Shown piece after piece: positions 28,146-37,683 of a stretch of DNA of 64,000 nt (the stretch's first letter is position 1; each line of letters opens with the position of its first letter). Source of the stretch: Clostridia bacterium UC5.1-2E3 (lineage in GTDB: Bacteria > Bacillota > Clostridia > Lachnospirales > Lachnospiraceae); the NCBI GenBank assembly GCA_001304875.1, contig BBZO01000007.1:1-64000 (forward strand), given 5' to 3'. A program made the position numbers and the translations under genes. The notes beneath the pieces were generated by a model, which was given only the letters and a program-made list of their open reading frames with translations, searched no databases and had not been told where the DNA came from.

Positions 28146-29222
28146 ATGAAAAAAAGACACCTGCAAACAGCCGCCCTTTCCCTGTTGCTGACCGCCTCAC
28201 TGTTAAGCGGCTGCGGCCAGAAAGCGACAACAGAAACCCAGAACCAGACGGCAGCGGAGACCACTGCCTTAGAGACAACCGCTGACGAAACCACCGCCGC
28301 GGAGACAGACGCCGCCTCACCGACGGAAAGCATTTACGCCAGCGCCGACAACTGGGCCTATCTGGGAACGGACGAGGAAGGCAGAGCCGACGTTTTCTTC
28401 ATCTGTCCCTCCGTCTACGGCGGCTCTGAGTACGCCTACAACATGTCTCTCTCCGACGAGGACACCAAGTACAGCTTCCAGGGCGCTATCAACATGGAGA
28501 AAGGCATTTACGACGAGGATACCCGTTTCTTCGCCCCCTACTACCGGCAGATCGGCCTCAACGTCTATGAGATGCCCGCTGAGGAGAGAGAGCCCTATCT
28601 GGAAATCGCCTACGACGATGTGAAGGACGCCTTCGACTACTACTGCGATACCTGGAACGACGGCCAGCCCATTATCCTGGCAGGCTTTTCCCAGGGAGCC
28701 GACATGTGCATCCGTCTGATGAAGGACTGCTTTGACGACGAAGCCCTCATGGATCAGCTCGTGGCCTGCTACGCCATCGGCTGGAGCGTCACCGAGGACG
28801 AGGTGAGCGAGTTCCCGCAGCTTAAAATGGCCCAGGGGGAGGACGACACCGGCGTGATCGTAAGCTTCAACAGCGAATCCGAGGACATCACAGATTCCCT
28901 AATGATCCCGGAGGGTGCCAAAACCTTCGCCATTAACCCGCTCAACTGGAAAACCGACTCCACGCCGGCGGACAAAAGCCTCAACAAGGGCGCCTGCTTC
29001 ACCAGCTACAGCGGAGAGATCAAATCCGAGATTCCGGAGCTGACCGGCGCCTACATCGACGAGACCCGCGGCTCCCTCAAGGTGACGAACGTGACGCCGC
29101 AGGAGTACCCGGCCGGGCTGTCCATCTTCACCGACGGAATCTATCACCTCTACGACTACCAGTTCTTCTACCGGAATCTGCAGGAAAATGTGCAGACCAG
29201 AATAGACGCTTACTTTAAATAG
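28146..29222 (+). CDS. DUF3089 family lipoprotein, alpha/beta-hydrolase type
   Basis: An intact 358-residue lipoprotein. Signal peptide with lipobox LLSGC (about residue 21), then a Thr/Glu/Ala-rich linker to about 55. The globular part has DVFFICPSVYGG (about 78), FFAPYYRQIG, a nucleophile elbow PIILAGFSQGAD (Ser about 184) and a late IYHLYDYQFFYRNL. This is the DUF3089 pattern; the domain belongs to the alpha/beta-hydrolase superfamily, but its substrate is unknown. The start ATG 28146 follows AAAAGGAG. It is anchored outside the membrane. Confidence 0.85.
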   Translation: MKKRHLQTAALSLLLTASLLSGCGQKATTETQNQTAAETTALETTADETTAAETDAASPTESIYASADNWAYLGTDEEGRADVFFICPSVYGGSEYAYNMSLSDEDTKYSFQGAINMEKGIYDEDTRFFAPYYRQIGLNVYEMPAEEREPYLEIAYDDVKDAFDYYCDTWNDGQPIILAGFSQGADMCIRLMKDCFDDEALMDQLVACYAIGWSVTEDEVSEFPQLKMAQGEDDTGVIVSFNSESEDITDSLMIPEGAKTFAINPLNWKTDSTPADKSLNKGACFTSYSGEIKSEIPELTGAYIDETRGSLKVTNVTPQEYPAGLSIFTDGIYHLYDYQFFYRNLQENVQTRIDAYFK

Positions 29223-29236
29223 AGAAAACCGCATGA

Positions 29237-29279
29237 GGGCGGCCGGCTTTTGCGCAGTATGCAAAAAGCCGGTCGCCCC
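29237..29279. terminator. Shared terminator between convergent genes
   Basis: GGGCGGCCGGCTTTT pairs with AAAAGCCGGTCGCCC across a short loop, followed by ATTTTAC. It lies between the DUF3089 gene and the HAD gene and can serve both strands. Confidence 0.65.
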
Positions 29280-29282
29280 ATT

Positions 29283-29920
29283 TTACTGCGGCCCCGTCAG
29301 TTTTCTTCCCGTAACCTCCTCCAGCCGCTTCTTAAGCCAGCCCACGTCCCCGTCCGCGAAGCAGTACCCGTCCATCCCGCAGGCCCTGGCCCCGTCGATG
29401 TTGGCCTGCACGTCGTCGATGAAGAAGGACTCCTCCGGGCGGATACCAAACTTCTCGAACAGCCGCCTGTAAATCGCCGGCTCCGGCTTGATGCAGTGCT
29501 CCTCCGCCGACACCAGCGTGCCGTCAAAATACCCGATGCCCGGAATCCGGTGCTCGTAAACCCGCAGGCGCAGCGACGCGTTGGAGCAAAGATAAATCCT
29601 GTATCCCGCCTCCTTAAGCTCCCGCACCACATCGTACATGCCCTCCTTGGGGCAGATATTGTACTCGTGCCAGTGCGCCATGCAGTCGTCCGCCATTTTT
29701 TTCAGACGCTCGTCCGGCAGGCGCTCTCTCACGATCTCCATGGCCGCCTCCTCGGTGATATCTCCCCGGTCCAGAAGAATCCACTCCGGCGAGGAAAAAG
29801 CGCCTCCCGCATGGCCTCCACGTCGGCCTCGTCGCCGGTGTATTCGTAACAGACGCGGACCGGTCGTAGTCCAGAAGCACCCGCCCCATATCAAACACAA
29901 TATTCTTTATCGTTCTCTCT
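29283..29920 (-). CDS. HAD-family phosphatase (two frame breaks)
   Basis: About 210 residues. HAD motif I is IVFDMGRVLLDYD, motif II is in IYLCSNAS, and motifs III/IV are in HCIKPEPAIYRRLF and ESFFIDDVQANIDGA. It is like YihX-type glucose-1-phosphate phosphatases. One G is missing near 29863 and one T near 29805. No normal start codon precedes IKNIVFDMG: the frame reads back without a stop into the LD-carboxypeptidase. The start near 29920 is therefore a guess. Either the two proteins are fused or a base is missing at the junction. Confidence 0.78.
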
Positions 29921-30881
29921 GGCTCCGCCTCCCCGCCGTACAGGCGGTAAGATCCGCCGATCACCAGACAGGCCGAGTCCTCCCCGTGGCCGATCTCGTC
30001 GGTGACCGCGACGGGAAGCTCCCCAGCAGCCTCACAGGCCAGACGGCACACATAGTCGCGCCCCATCTCCCGGTCCAGCGCGGTGAAGGTACCCAGCAGA
30101 AGCCCCGCGATCTCGTCAAACACGCCCATCTGTCTCAGCTGGGAAAATGCGGCCGCCGTCCTGTGCCGGTCTCCCCCGTTGGACTCCAGAAACAGGATCT
30201 TTCCTCTGGTATCGGGCATGTACGGCGTGCCGGCCAGCTTTAAAAAGCAGCGGATATTTCCGCCCACCAGCGTCCCCTCCATCCCGCTCCCGCGGACCAT
30301 GCGGACGGAAAAACGGGTGATCGGGGACAATGTTCTGTCCGATCCCGGCGCACCCGGTATTTCGCCAGCCACAGGCACCTCGCCAGCCCCCCGCACTTCG
30401 CTCATCCCAGGCTCCAGAAACGCCCGCGCAAAACGTCCCCGGCTCACCTCCCCCGCACTTCCCGCCAGGTTCCGGATCTGGTAGAGGCCGGTGCGCATCC
30501 CTGTTTTTGCGTAGAGCGCATTTAACACCGCGGTCAGGTCGCTGTAGCCGAAAAAGGCGACGGGATTTTCAGCATTTCTTTCCCGGATCGCCTCATAGTC
30601 CAGATATTCCAGAACCCCGTTGGACTCGTCGCCGCCGGAGACGTCAAACACCGCACGAATCGTCTCATCCAGACAGCAGTTCATCCAGGCGCGGGCCCGC
30701 GCCGCGTCCCCGGCATCCCCTCTCTCGTCCGCGAAATCCCGGGGCAGAGCGCGGTCTCAAGCCCCAGTCCGCCGAGAATCTCTCTCAGATGTTCTATTTT
30801 TCCCTCGTTCCGCTCCGTCCGCACCAGCGGATCAGAGAGTCCGCAGAGCGCGATCCTGTCACCTCGTCTCAACTGAAACAT
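29921..30881 (-). CDS. LD-carboxypeptidase, peptidase family S66 (one frame break)
   Basis: About 320 residues. N-terminus RRGDRIALCGLSDP, then FADERGDAGDAARARAW; nucleophile Ser in AFFGYSDLTAVLNA (about residue 110); late Glu in ILFLESNGG and His in TDEIGHGEDSACLVIGG. The S66 family trims the D-Ala from peptidoglycan tetrapeptides or, like MccF, cleaves microcin-type amides. A base is missing near 30738. The start is ATG 30881, 8 bases after GGAGG. A stretch rich in Gly/Ala/Pro at about 155-180 is unusual. The frame stays open into the HAD gene. I place the boundary by homology only. Confidence 0.82.
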
Positions 30882-30946
30882 ACACATTTCCTCCTGCACA
30901 ATTCTATCAAGGCCGGTGGCATTTTACAAGAACCTGGCACAAAAAA

Positions 30947-30987
30947 GCCGGAGGCTTCCGATGCATCCGCGCATCCAGGCCTCCGGC
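30947..30987 (-). terminator. Terminator after the secreted DUF6612-like gene
   Basis: GCCGGAGGC (30947-30955) and GCCTCCGGC (30979-30987) form a perfect 9-base stem followed by TTTTTTG on the minus strand. Confidence 0.85.
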
Positions 30988-31031
30988 TCTCACTTATGCC
31001 CGTACTTCTGTTATCCGGTCATATCCCGCAA

Positions 31032-31823
31032 TCAGATGTCGGTGTACTCTGCGGGGTTCGGCATCGGAACCTCCACCGGCTGGCCGGGATCTGCGATACC
31101 CACATCGCCGTCGATGGTGATTCTGAGGGTCTCGCCCTCCGCATCCATGTCCATGATCATCTTCATGCGCTCTTTCACGCACTGTCCCTCGGGATTGATC
31201 ACATACTCGCCCTTTACGCTTCCGATCTCAAAACCGATCTCGTCCATGACCTCGCCGAGACCAGCCGCCACAAACACCTCGTCAACAAGGGCGTTCAGCG
31301 CGGAAGTGTCCATCGTATAAGTGATGACGAAGTCGTCCCCCTCCGGGCGGCGGCCGACTTCCTTAAGCATCTCCATGGTCTTATCGACACTGCCCGCCGC
31401 GTCCAGGGACGCCAGATCCATGGTGGACATCATCTGATCCATGGGCATCGCGGTTCTCTGCTTCTGTCCCAGCATATCCACGTAGGAATAGCCGTCCACG
31501 TAGTACATCGTGCCGGTCACTTCCGTTCCCGCCGCATCGGTGACGCGCATGTAGGACATCATCTTCATGTTGTCCGGATCATTCATGCCGTTCATCTTGG
31601 TATTCATCTCCAGACGGACGGTCATCGTCTCCGTCTCCAGCGCGCTGCCGGAAACCGTGATATCAAAATCGTAAAATGCATTCAGATCCGTGGCCGCCTG
31701 CTGCTGCTCGAGCACCTGGCGGAGTATCGCTATCGTATCGTCCTCCGGGGCGGCATAGGCAGTTATGGGGCAGAGAAGCGCGGCGCTTACGGCCATGGCA
31801 AGAACTCGTTTAAACAGTTTCAT
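31032..31823 (-). CDS. Secreted protein, possibly DUF6612 family
   Basis: An intact protein of about 263 residues from the Met of MKLFKRVLAMAVSAALL, with an ordinary signal peptide cut after AYA. The mature part has alternating strands with many Met, Asp and Tyr (MYYVDGYSYVDMLGQKQ, about 110). It looks like the outer-surface LppX/LolA-like half-barrel proteins annotated DUF6612 in Firmicutes; this is recalled, not searched. No catalytic motif is visible. It stands alone between two terminator-bounded units. Confidence 0.6.
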   Translation of the reverse strand: MKLFKRVLAMAVSAALLCPITAYAAPEDDTIAILRQVLEQQQAATDLNAFYDFDITVSGSALETETMTVRLEMNTKMNGMNDPDNMKMMSYMRVTDAAGTEVTGTMYYVDGYSYVDMLGQKQRTAMPMDQMMSTMDLASLDAAGSVDKTMEMLKEVGRRPEGDDFVITYTMDTSALNALVDEVFVAAGLGEVMDEIGFEIGSVKGEYVINPEGQCVKERMKMIMDMDAEGETLRITIDGDVGIADPGQPVEVPMPNPAEYTDI

Positions 31824-31919
31824 AATTTCATACCTCCTATACATTATATATAGATGTATTGTACTCCTGTTTCTGCGAAAAGTCCATGCTGCAACGACAT
31901 TTTCCCTGTATTTTCGCGC

Positions 31920-32399
31920 CTATTTGTGATACGGCTCCCCCGCCAGGATCTTAAACCCCCGGTACACCTGCTCCAGCAGAACCACCCGCATCAGCTGATG
32001 GGGAAATGTCATCCGCGAAAAGCTGAGGGCAAAGTCCGCCCGGCGCATCACCTTCTCCGAAAGTCCCAGCGATCCGCCGATAATAAACTGGATATGGCTG
32101 ACGCCGCCGACGGTCAGGCTTCCCATCTTCTCCGCCAGCTCCTCCGAGGAGAGCATGTGCCCCTCGATGGCCAGGGCGACGACGTAGGCACCGTCCTTCA
32201 CGTGGGCCAGAATCCGCTCCCCCTCCCGGTCCTTGATCTGCGCCTCCAGGGCGGCGGACGCGCCGTCCGGCGTCTTCTCGTCGGCCACCTGCAGAATCTC
32301 CAGCTTACAGTAACGGCTCAGCCGCTTCGCGTACTCGGCGATGGCCTGCTCGAAATATTTCTCCTTGATTTTTCCAACTGTGATCAAACTGATTTTCAT
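31920..32399 (-). CDS. rlmH: 23S rRNA (pseudouridine1915-N3)-methyltransferase RlmH
   Basis: An intact 159-residue SPOUT methyltransferase. [16 protein letters not shown] start, [15 protein letters not shown] (knot and SAM loop, about residues 100-114), and the family end [24 protein letters not shown]-type motif followed by YHK are all present. It methylates pseudouridine 1915 in helix 69 of 23S rRNA. Length and ends are those of the family. Confidence 0.97.
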   Translation of the reverse strand: MKISLITVGKIKEKYFEQAIAEYAKRLSRYCKLEILQVADEKTPDGASAALEAQIKDREGERILAHVKDGAYVVALAIEGHMLSSEELAEKMGSLTVGGVSHIQFIIGGSLGLSEKVMRRADFALSFSRMTFPHQLMRVVLLEQVYRGFKILAGEPYHK

Positions 32400-32497
32400 A
32401 AATAAACGCTCCGTGTTAAGAAAGTGTTAGCAAGTTGTGACAATGTCGTTAAGATTCGTGAAAAACTCTTTCATTTTTCTAAAAATCATGGATAATG

Positions 32498-32524
32498 AAA
32501 ACGTACTAAAACATATAACGTTTT
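32498..32524. promoter_or_regulatory. Inverted repeat before the 47-residue membrane peptide
   Basis: AAAACGT (32498-32504) and ACGTTTT (32518-32524) are inverted repeats around an AT-rich centre. They lie just after a GATAAT -10-like hexamer (32491-32496), so they could be an operator at the start site. Confidence 0.4.
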
Positions 32525-32544
32525 AATGACAGGAGGACAATTCA

Positions 32545-32688
32545 ATGGACGCAGCAATCATGTTAATTATGGCAGTTTACGCAGTGATCGGCGGCTTAAG
32601 CACCCTGTACCTGCTTTTCAGCATGCCCGCCGTATTCGCATGGAAATGCTATCGCAAAGCGAAATATCACATTGCGCTTTCGAACTGA
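32545..32688 (+). CDS. 47-residue single-helix membrane protein
   Basis: Frame of 47 codons and a stop, with AGGAGGA 7 bases before the ATG. It begins MDAAIMLIMAVYAVIGG; the hydrophobic stretch covers about residues 4-33, then the basic tail WKCYRKAKYH. No family recognised. It lies alone between rlmH and a lipase gene, both on the other strand. The good ribosome site and the promoter-like region before it make it a credible small protein, perhaps a membrane stress or regulatory peptide. Confidence 0.6.
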   Translation: MDAAIMLIMAVYAVIGGLSTLYLLFSMPAVFAWKCYRKAKYHIALSN

Positions 32689-32692
32689 TTTC

Positions 32693-34020
32693 CTAAAAAC
32701 CCATTCTGCGCAGACGGCTGACCAGCTGCACGTAGAATTCCCTCACATCAAAATCCACTAAATTCTCTCTATTCAGATCCACCATATCGCCGTGGGAGAT
32801 CCCTCTCTCCCCGGCGGTAACAAGCATCTGATACCTGCTGCCCCAGGGAAACGATTCATCGGCCACCAGACCGTCGTTGGGCCCATCGAAATATTTCACC
32901 AGCTTATAAGAAAAATTAAGTGGAAACTGGCCGTCCGCGGCCTTATTTAATTTGGAGCCGACGCTCTGGTAATAGACGCCGGGGCTGTCCTTCACGATCT
33001 CGTTCATGGCGAGGCAGGCCGAGGCCGTCAGATCGCCGACCGCCGCCATGAAGTCCGGCGACTCGTCGCCCAGCTTTTTAAGAGCCGCGTTGTAGGCGGC
33101 GGCGATGGTGCCCTGCACGGACTCCGGAATCACCGACAGCAGATAGTCGGCGAACACACAGCCGCGGTGGGGCGTGTTTATGGTGGTGAGCGATGCCACA
33201 TACGGAGCCATCCCCAGCATGCTGACCGCATAGCGGCAGTCCAGCCCGCCCTTGGAGTGGGCGATGATGTTGACCTTCCCGGCTCCGGTCTCTCTTAAAA
33301 TCTCCCGGATCCGCGCGCAATCTCCGCGGCGCTGTCCGCCACGGCCGCCGCCGACTGGTGATTGCCGTAGAAAATCTCCGCGCCGTTCTTCTCAAGCTCT
33401 CCCGGAATCCGCCCCCAGTAATTGATGTACCTGTAATCGCGGAAAAACACACCGTGCACCAGCAAAAGCGGGTATTTCGTCCGGCAGATCTGCTCCTCTC
33501 TCCGGCTCTCATTGAGGCGCAGTTTCCCGCTCTCAAACTCCGCCTCCGCCGAGGCCAGACGGATGATCTTAGAGAGCATGAACAGGTTTAAAAACGGAAT
33601 CCAGCCGCAGACCGCCCCCAGCACCCGCCATTTGATGCCCAGCTGCACGGAGGTGCAGTAGACGCGGAGGATGCCGTTCCAGAAGACGATCCCCTCCAGA
33701 AGAACCGTCGAGATCAGAGCCGCGAGGAAACGCCCCCGGCTCACATAAAAAAGTCCACCAAACAGAAGCGCCAGCAGAAACACCGCACTGGCCGCCGCCG
33801 AGAGGACAAAGCTGCGAAGAAGCGAGCAGCCGTCCGCACAGACCCGGAGCCGCCGCCCGGCCAATCTGCGGTTTCGCACCGACGGAACCAGATTGATACA
33901 CACATACAGAAAAAACGCGGCCGCCGTGAGCGGCGGCGTCCCCAGAAGCGGAAAACTGGCCGCCAGAAATGTGACCGCAGCCGTCAGAACCGCCTCCAGC
34001 CATATCACGCCTGTCCTCAT
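32693..34020 (-). CDS. Membrane-anchored lipase/esterase (one frame break)
   Basis: About 442 residues. The N-terminal third has five or so membrane helices (residues about 5-180). The rest is an alpha/beta hydrolase like triacylglycerol lipase/PGAP1: YPLLLVHGVFFRDYRYINYWG (oxyanion region), nucleophile in VNIIAHSKGGLDCRY, INTPHRG, and Asp/His in FDGPNDGLVADES and GISHGDMVDL. A base is missing near 33315. Its ATG at 34020 overlaps the stop of the esterase gene, so the two are coupled. Probably cleaves an ester or lipid at the membrane; the acyltransferase two genes upstream may make it. Confidence 0.82.
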
Positions 34021-34997
34021 ACATGCTTCCCCCGCCTTCTGTTCTTTACCTTGCGCACCACGGTGCCCTCCGGGCGCCTGGGTATTCTGTATACAATGCG
34101 CAGGAACTCTCCCACCTCCGCCCAGGCCTCCCGGCTCTCGGGAATCAGATTTAAACACATCTGGAACACGTGAAACATTTCCCCGTACACCGAGACGCGC
34201 ACCCTGCCGCCGGCCTCGCGGGCCTTCCTGGCGGCTTCAATGGTGTCGCTCAGAAGCATCTCGTGCTCGCCCACCTGCATGAGCATGGGCGGAAATCCCG
34301 TGAAATCGCCGTACAGCGGGGAGATGTACGGGTCGGTCACGTCCGCGTCCCCGATGTAGCTGCACTCATAGATCATGCTGTGCCTGGAATTTCCAAACAG
34401 CGGATCCAGCTCGTACATGGTGTCGTAGGACTCGCCGCCAAGGCTTAAATCCGTCCAGGCCGACATGGTGACGACGCCGGCGGGGAGGGGCATTTTGTGA
34501 TCCTTCAGATAGTGGATCAGCGCCAGCGCCAGGCCGCCGCCCGCGGAATCCCCGGCCACCACGATCTGCTCCGGGGCGTATCCCCGCTCGCCGGTCAGCC
34601 ACCGGTACGCGTACACCGCATCCTCCAGCGCCGCCGGAAACGGGTGCTCCGGGGCCACGCGGTAATCCGGCGTCAGCACGTCCGCGCCGAAGCTCAGCTT
34701 CGAGTAGCGGACCGCAAAGCTCCGGTAAATATTTTTCATGGGGCCGATGTAGCCGCCGCCGTGAAGCTGCAGAACCACCCGCCCCGTCACCACGTCCGCA
34801 GGCTGCAGATACTCCATCTCAAAGCCGGGAGCCGGGATCAGCTCGTAGCTGTAGCCCGCCGGGCAGTGCCACGCCGGCTCCCTGGGGTTCTTTCTGAGCT
34901 CCCCGGTCTGAAACGGCTCCTTTATGGCCGTCCCCATCACGTCCCTCAGCATATCCCTGGTCAGACGGCCCAGGGCGCTGGATTTCATCTTTCTCAT
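34017..34997 (-). CDS. Alpha/beta hydrolase, hormone-sensitive-lipase family
   Basis: An intact 326-residue esterase. The oxyanion motif is VLQLHGGGYIGP (about residues 77-88), the nucleophile motif VVAGDSAGGGLALAL (Ser about 150), Asp in PPMLMQVGEHEML and His in EMFHVFQMC. These are the HSL/acetyl-esterase (Aes) signatures. It follows the acyltransferase-DUF6320 gene by 15 bases and overlaps the lipase. Likely removes short acyl groups. Confidence 0.9.
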   Translation of the reverse strand: MRKMKSSALGRLTRDMLRDVMGTAIKEPFQTGELRKNPREPAWHCPAGYSYELIPAPGFEMEYLQPADVVTGRVVLQLHGGGYIGPMKNIYRSFAVRYSKLSFGADVLTPDYRVAPEHPFPAALEDAVYAYRWLTGERGYAPEQIVVAGDSAGGGLALALIHYLKDHKMPLPAGVVTMSAWTDLSLGGESYDTMYELDPLFGNSRHSMIYECSYIGDADVTDPYISPLYGDFTGFPPMLMQVGEHEMLLSDTIEAARKAREAGGRVRVSVYGEMFHVFQMCLNLIPESREAWAEVGEFLRIVYRIPRRPEGTVVRKVKNRRRGKHV

Positions 34998-35012
34998 TCT
35001 CTTCCTCTTTCT

Positions 35013-36955
35013 CTATATGTGAAACCGGCGCACCAGCTCGTTTTTCACGCTCCTGTCCCCCAGGATCACCGTGAGAAGCAGAAGCGCCGCCGAGACCGCC
35101 GCGGTTATGACCGCCAGCGTGGGCCTCGTCACCCAGCCGGCCAGAAACATCACAAGCGGCATGAAGCCGAACAGCGTCAGCGCCAGCTGATACATAAAAT
35201 AGCTCTGCCAGTTTAAGCGGTTGAACGCCATCAGCGCGGCCACTGCCGTCACGTCGAACAGGATTACCCCGGGAATGGCGTAGTTCACAGCCCAGCCCCG
35301 GTACCCGGTCACCCAGTCGATGGCAATCAGAAGCGCCTGCGTCCCCAGAGACTGGACCACCAGCTTGCCGGCCAGGTTCCTGCTCTCCAAGATGGAATAC
35401 CGGACGGTAAGCTCCACATAGGCCATGCCTCCCACAGCGATAAACGACCACCAGAGGCCGGAACGCCTGTAGGTAGCCGCGTTGACCGCCACCAGAAATA
35501 CCGCGATACAGAGCATCACTGTCCTGAAAATCACCTCCGCCCGGCGGATCGTCCGCTCGTCAGCGGATATTTCCGGATACATGCCTCTCTCCGGCGCATC
35601 CTCCGGGATTCCGTTGGACGTAAGCTCCGCCTCGATACCCTGCTCCTTTAAGCAGGCAAAAAACGCCTCTGGATGCGCAGATCCCTAAACACAGAAGCGA
35701 AGGTCACAGTCATGCGGCCGCGGCAGGTGGCCACCACGCACTTGAACGGCTGCTGTCTGGAGACGCCGATGATGCCGTGGGCGCTCTCCACCTCCTGCTC
35801 CCACTCCCCGGCAGATCGATGACTCCCAGATTGGAGAGCGTCACCGTGTAGGCCCGGCTGCTCTTTGCAAAAATGGCACGCACGCCGATTCCCTTTAACG
35901 GAAGCGGCACCAGGCGCACCAGCAGATTCTGCTCGTTGGACACGTTGTAGGAGATGGTCTCCTCCAGATTCTCACGTCTCAGATTCTCGTCCATCTGACG
36001 GCTGACGGAGGCTAAAAGCGTGTCAAAATCGGGGCACTGGCTCCTGCGGCAGGTGATGAGTGTGACCGCAAAGAAGTTGGCCTCGGTCTCCGAGGCGAAC
36101 ATGCCCCGCAGATTCACCGGCAGATTGATTCCCACCGGCAGGTTTCCGGTCTCATACTCCTGGAAAACAGACCAGATGAGCATCGCCGCCAGATACTTGG
36201 TCATACTGACGCCCCTGGCCCGGGCCGCCTCCCGCAGCGCCCCCGCGTCCATGGTCCCGTGCACCACGCTGCACACGTCCAGGGGCATGCAGTCGCCGTC
36301 CAGCTGAAATGCCTCGGCGGTGGCATACTTTCTGCGCTTTATTTTCCTGTAGTGTTTCTTATAGCTGTCCTCCACGTCGTGAGGCGGCGCGTCCGCCAGA
36401 ACCTCGTCGTCCGCCGCCCGCTTCTTCTTTTTTCCGGGCCGTGCGGCTCTCCGCCCCCAGATCCGGTACATATGGGAGGCTTCTGCCTTGTTCTGTCCCG
36501 GGCGCTGTTCCCGGCTCTCCCGTTTCAGCCGCAAATACTCGCAGACCAGGCTTTTAAAAAATTCATCCCTCCCAGGCCGTCGGTCAGCGCGTGAAACACC
36601 TCCAGATTGATCTTCCTCTCAAAATAACTCACCCGGAACAGAAACAGCTGGTGGCTGTGCGGGTCGATGTAGCGGCAGGGACAGACCGCCTCCCGCTCCA
36701 CCTTCGGCGTCCTCCGGTTGGTCTCAAAATAGTACCAGAAGAATCCGCGGCGCAGCTTGACGCGAAAGCCTCCAGAGCCGGCAGCACCCGCTCCAGGGCC
36801 TCCTCCAGAAGCTCCGGGTCCACCTCCTCCTTAAGAACCATGGATACCCGGAACACATTGCTTAAGTCCTCATTGGTGATTCCGGGAAATATCTTCGCCG
36901 TGTTATCCAGTCTCCGCCAGCGTGCGCCCTGCACGTGCTGCCTCGTTTTTCTCAT
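35013..36955 (-). CDS. Condensation-domain-like acyltransferase fused to DUF6320 membrane domain (several frame breaks)
   Basis: About 650 residues if bases are restored near 36770, 36565, 35810 and 35680. The N-terminal 450 residues resemble alcohol acetyltransferases of the condensation superfamily: RVSMVLKEEVDPELLEEAL, the active-site variant FHALTDGLGG (HxxxDG kept, first His lost) and later LPVGINLPVNLRGMF. The C-terminal 190 residues have six membrane helices (from RTIRRAEVIFRTVML), a part I recall as DUF6320. Between them is a zinc-ribbon-free linker. The gene leads an operon with two alpha/beta hydrolases, so together they may make and remove acyl esters on a membrane or surface molecule. 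Confidence 0.72.
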
Positions 36956-36960
36956 TCCGA

Positions 36961-37470
36961 TCAGAACTCCAATACCATATCATACCACACGGCGCCGCCG
37001 TGGGTGGACTGGGAAATCCCCTGGTTTACATAGCCAAACGACTCATAATAGTGAATCAGCTTTTCCTTGCAGGTGAGGATGAGTCCCCGCCGCCCCCTGT
37101 TCCTGGCGTCCCCGATCATGTGCTCCATGAGCCGCGCGCCCAGGCCCTGGCGCCCATACTCCGGCGCCACGTCCAGGCCGAAAATGCTCTGGTAAGCGCC
37201 GTCCTTTTTGTGCAGCGCCGGGTCGTGGAACATCTCGTCGCGGATGGTGCGCTCGTCGGTGGCGCAGCCGTTGATGAATCCGATGATCTCCCCCTCATGC
37301 TCCAGCACGAAGAAACAGTCGCCGAACGCATCGATCCTCCCCGCAAATTCCTCCGCCGTGGCCGCCTCGGCTGCCGGAAAGCAGCGGGCCTCCACGCGGG
37401 CCACCGCCTCCACGTCCTCCGGGCGCACGGGGCGGATGTTAATTTGTGACTGATTTATTTTCTTTGTCAT
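36961..37470 (-). CDS. GNAT family acetyltransferase
   Basis: An intact frame of about 169 residues from the Met at 37470. INIRPVRPEDVEAVARVEA start, VLEHEGEIIGFINGC, acetyl-CoA loop VAPEYGRQGLGARLMEHM (about 105-122) and HYYESFGYVNQG. It resembles arylalkylamine-type or AANAT-like GNATs. The frame is open further to 37641, but that part translates a 39-base tandem repeat and is not convincing protein, so I start at 37470. It ends 5 bases before the acyltransferase start. Substrate unknown. Confidence 0.82.
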   Translation of the reverse strand: MTKKINQSQINIRPVRPEDVEAVARVEARCFPAAEAATAEEFAGRIDAFGDCFFVLEHEGEIIGFINGCATDERTIRDEMFHDPALHKKDGAYQSIFGLDVAPEYGRQGLGARLMEHMIGDARNRGRRGLILTCKEKLIHYYESFGYVNQGISQSTHGGAVWYDMVLEF

Positions 37471-37519
37471 ATTTCTGTATGTATCCTCTCCTGTTGTTTT
37501 CCGGGTCTGTTTTTTGCGA

Positions 37520-37597
37520 CTGCGCTTCCAGCTGCCTTTCTGCGGCTGTGTTTCGCGGCTGCGCTTCCAGCTGCTTTTCCGCGGCTGTGTTTCGCGT
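37520..37597. repeat. Two-copy 39-base tandem repeat
   Basis: Copies 37520-37558 and 37559-37597 begin CTGCGCTTCCAGCTGC and differ at only a few bases; a third, diverged unit follows. Because the unit is 13 codons, every frame stays open across it. It lies in the gap between the GNAT start and the response regulator gene. Confidence 0.75.
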
Positions 37598-37683
37598 CTG
37601 CCCTTCCCTCTGCGGGCCCGGCCGCGTAAATGTTCCCGCAAAGCGCGAAAGCGCGGGGGAGTCCGGTGCTTCCCCGCGCCATT

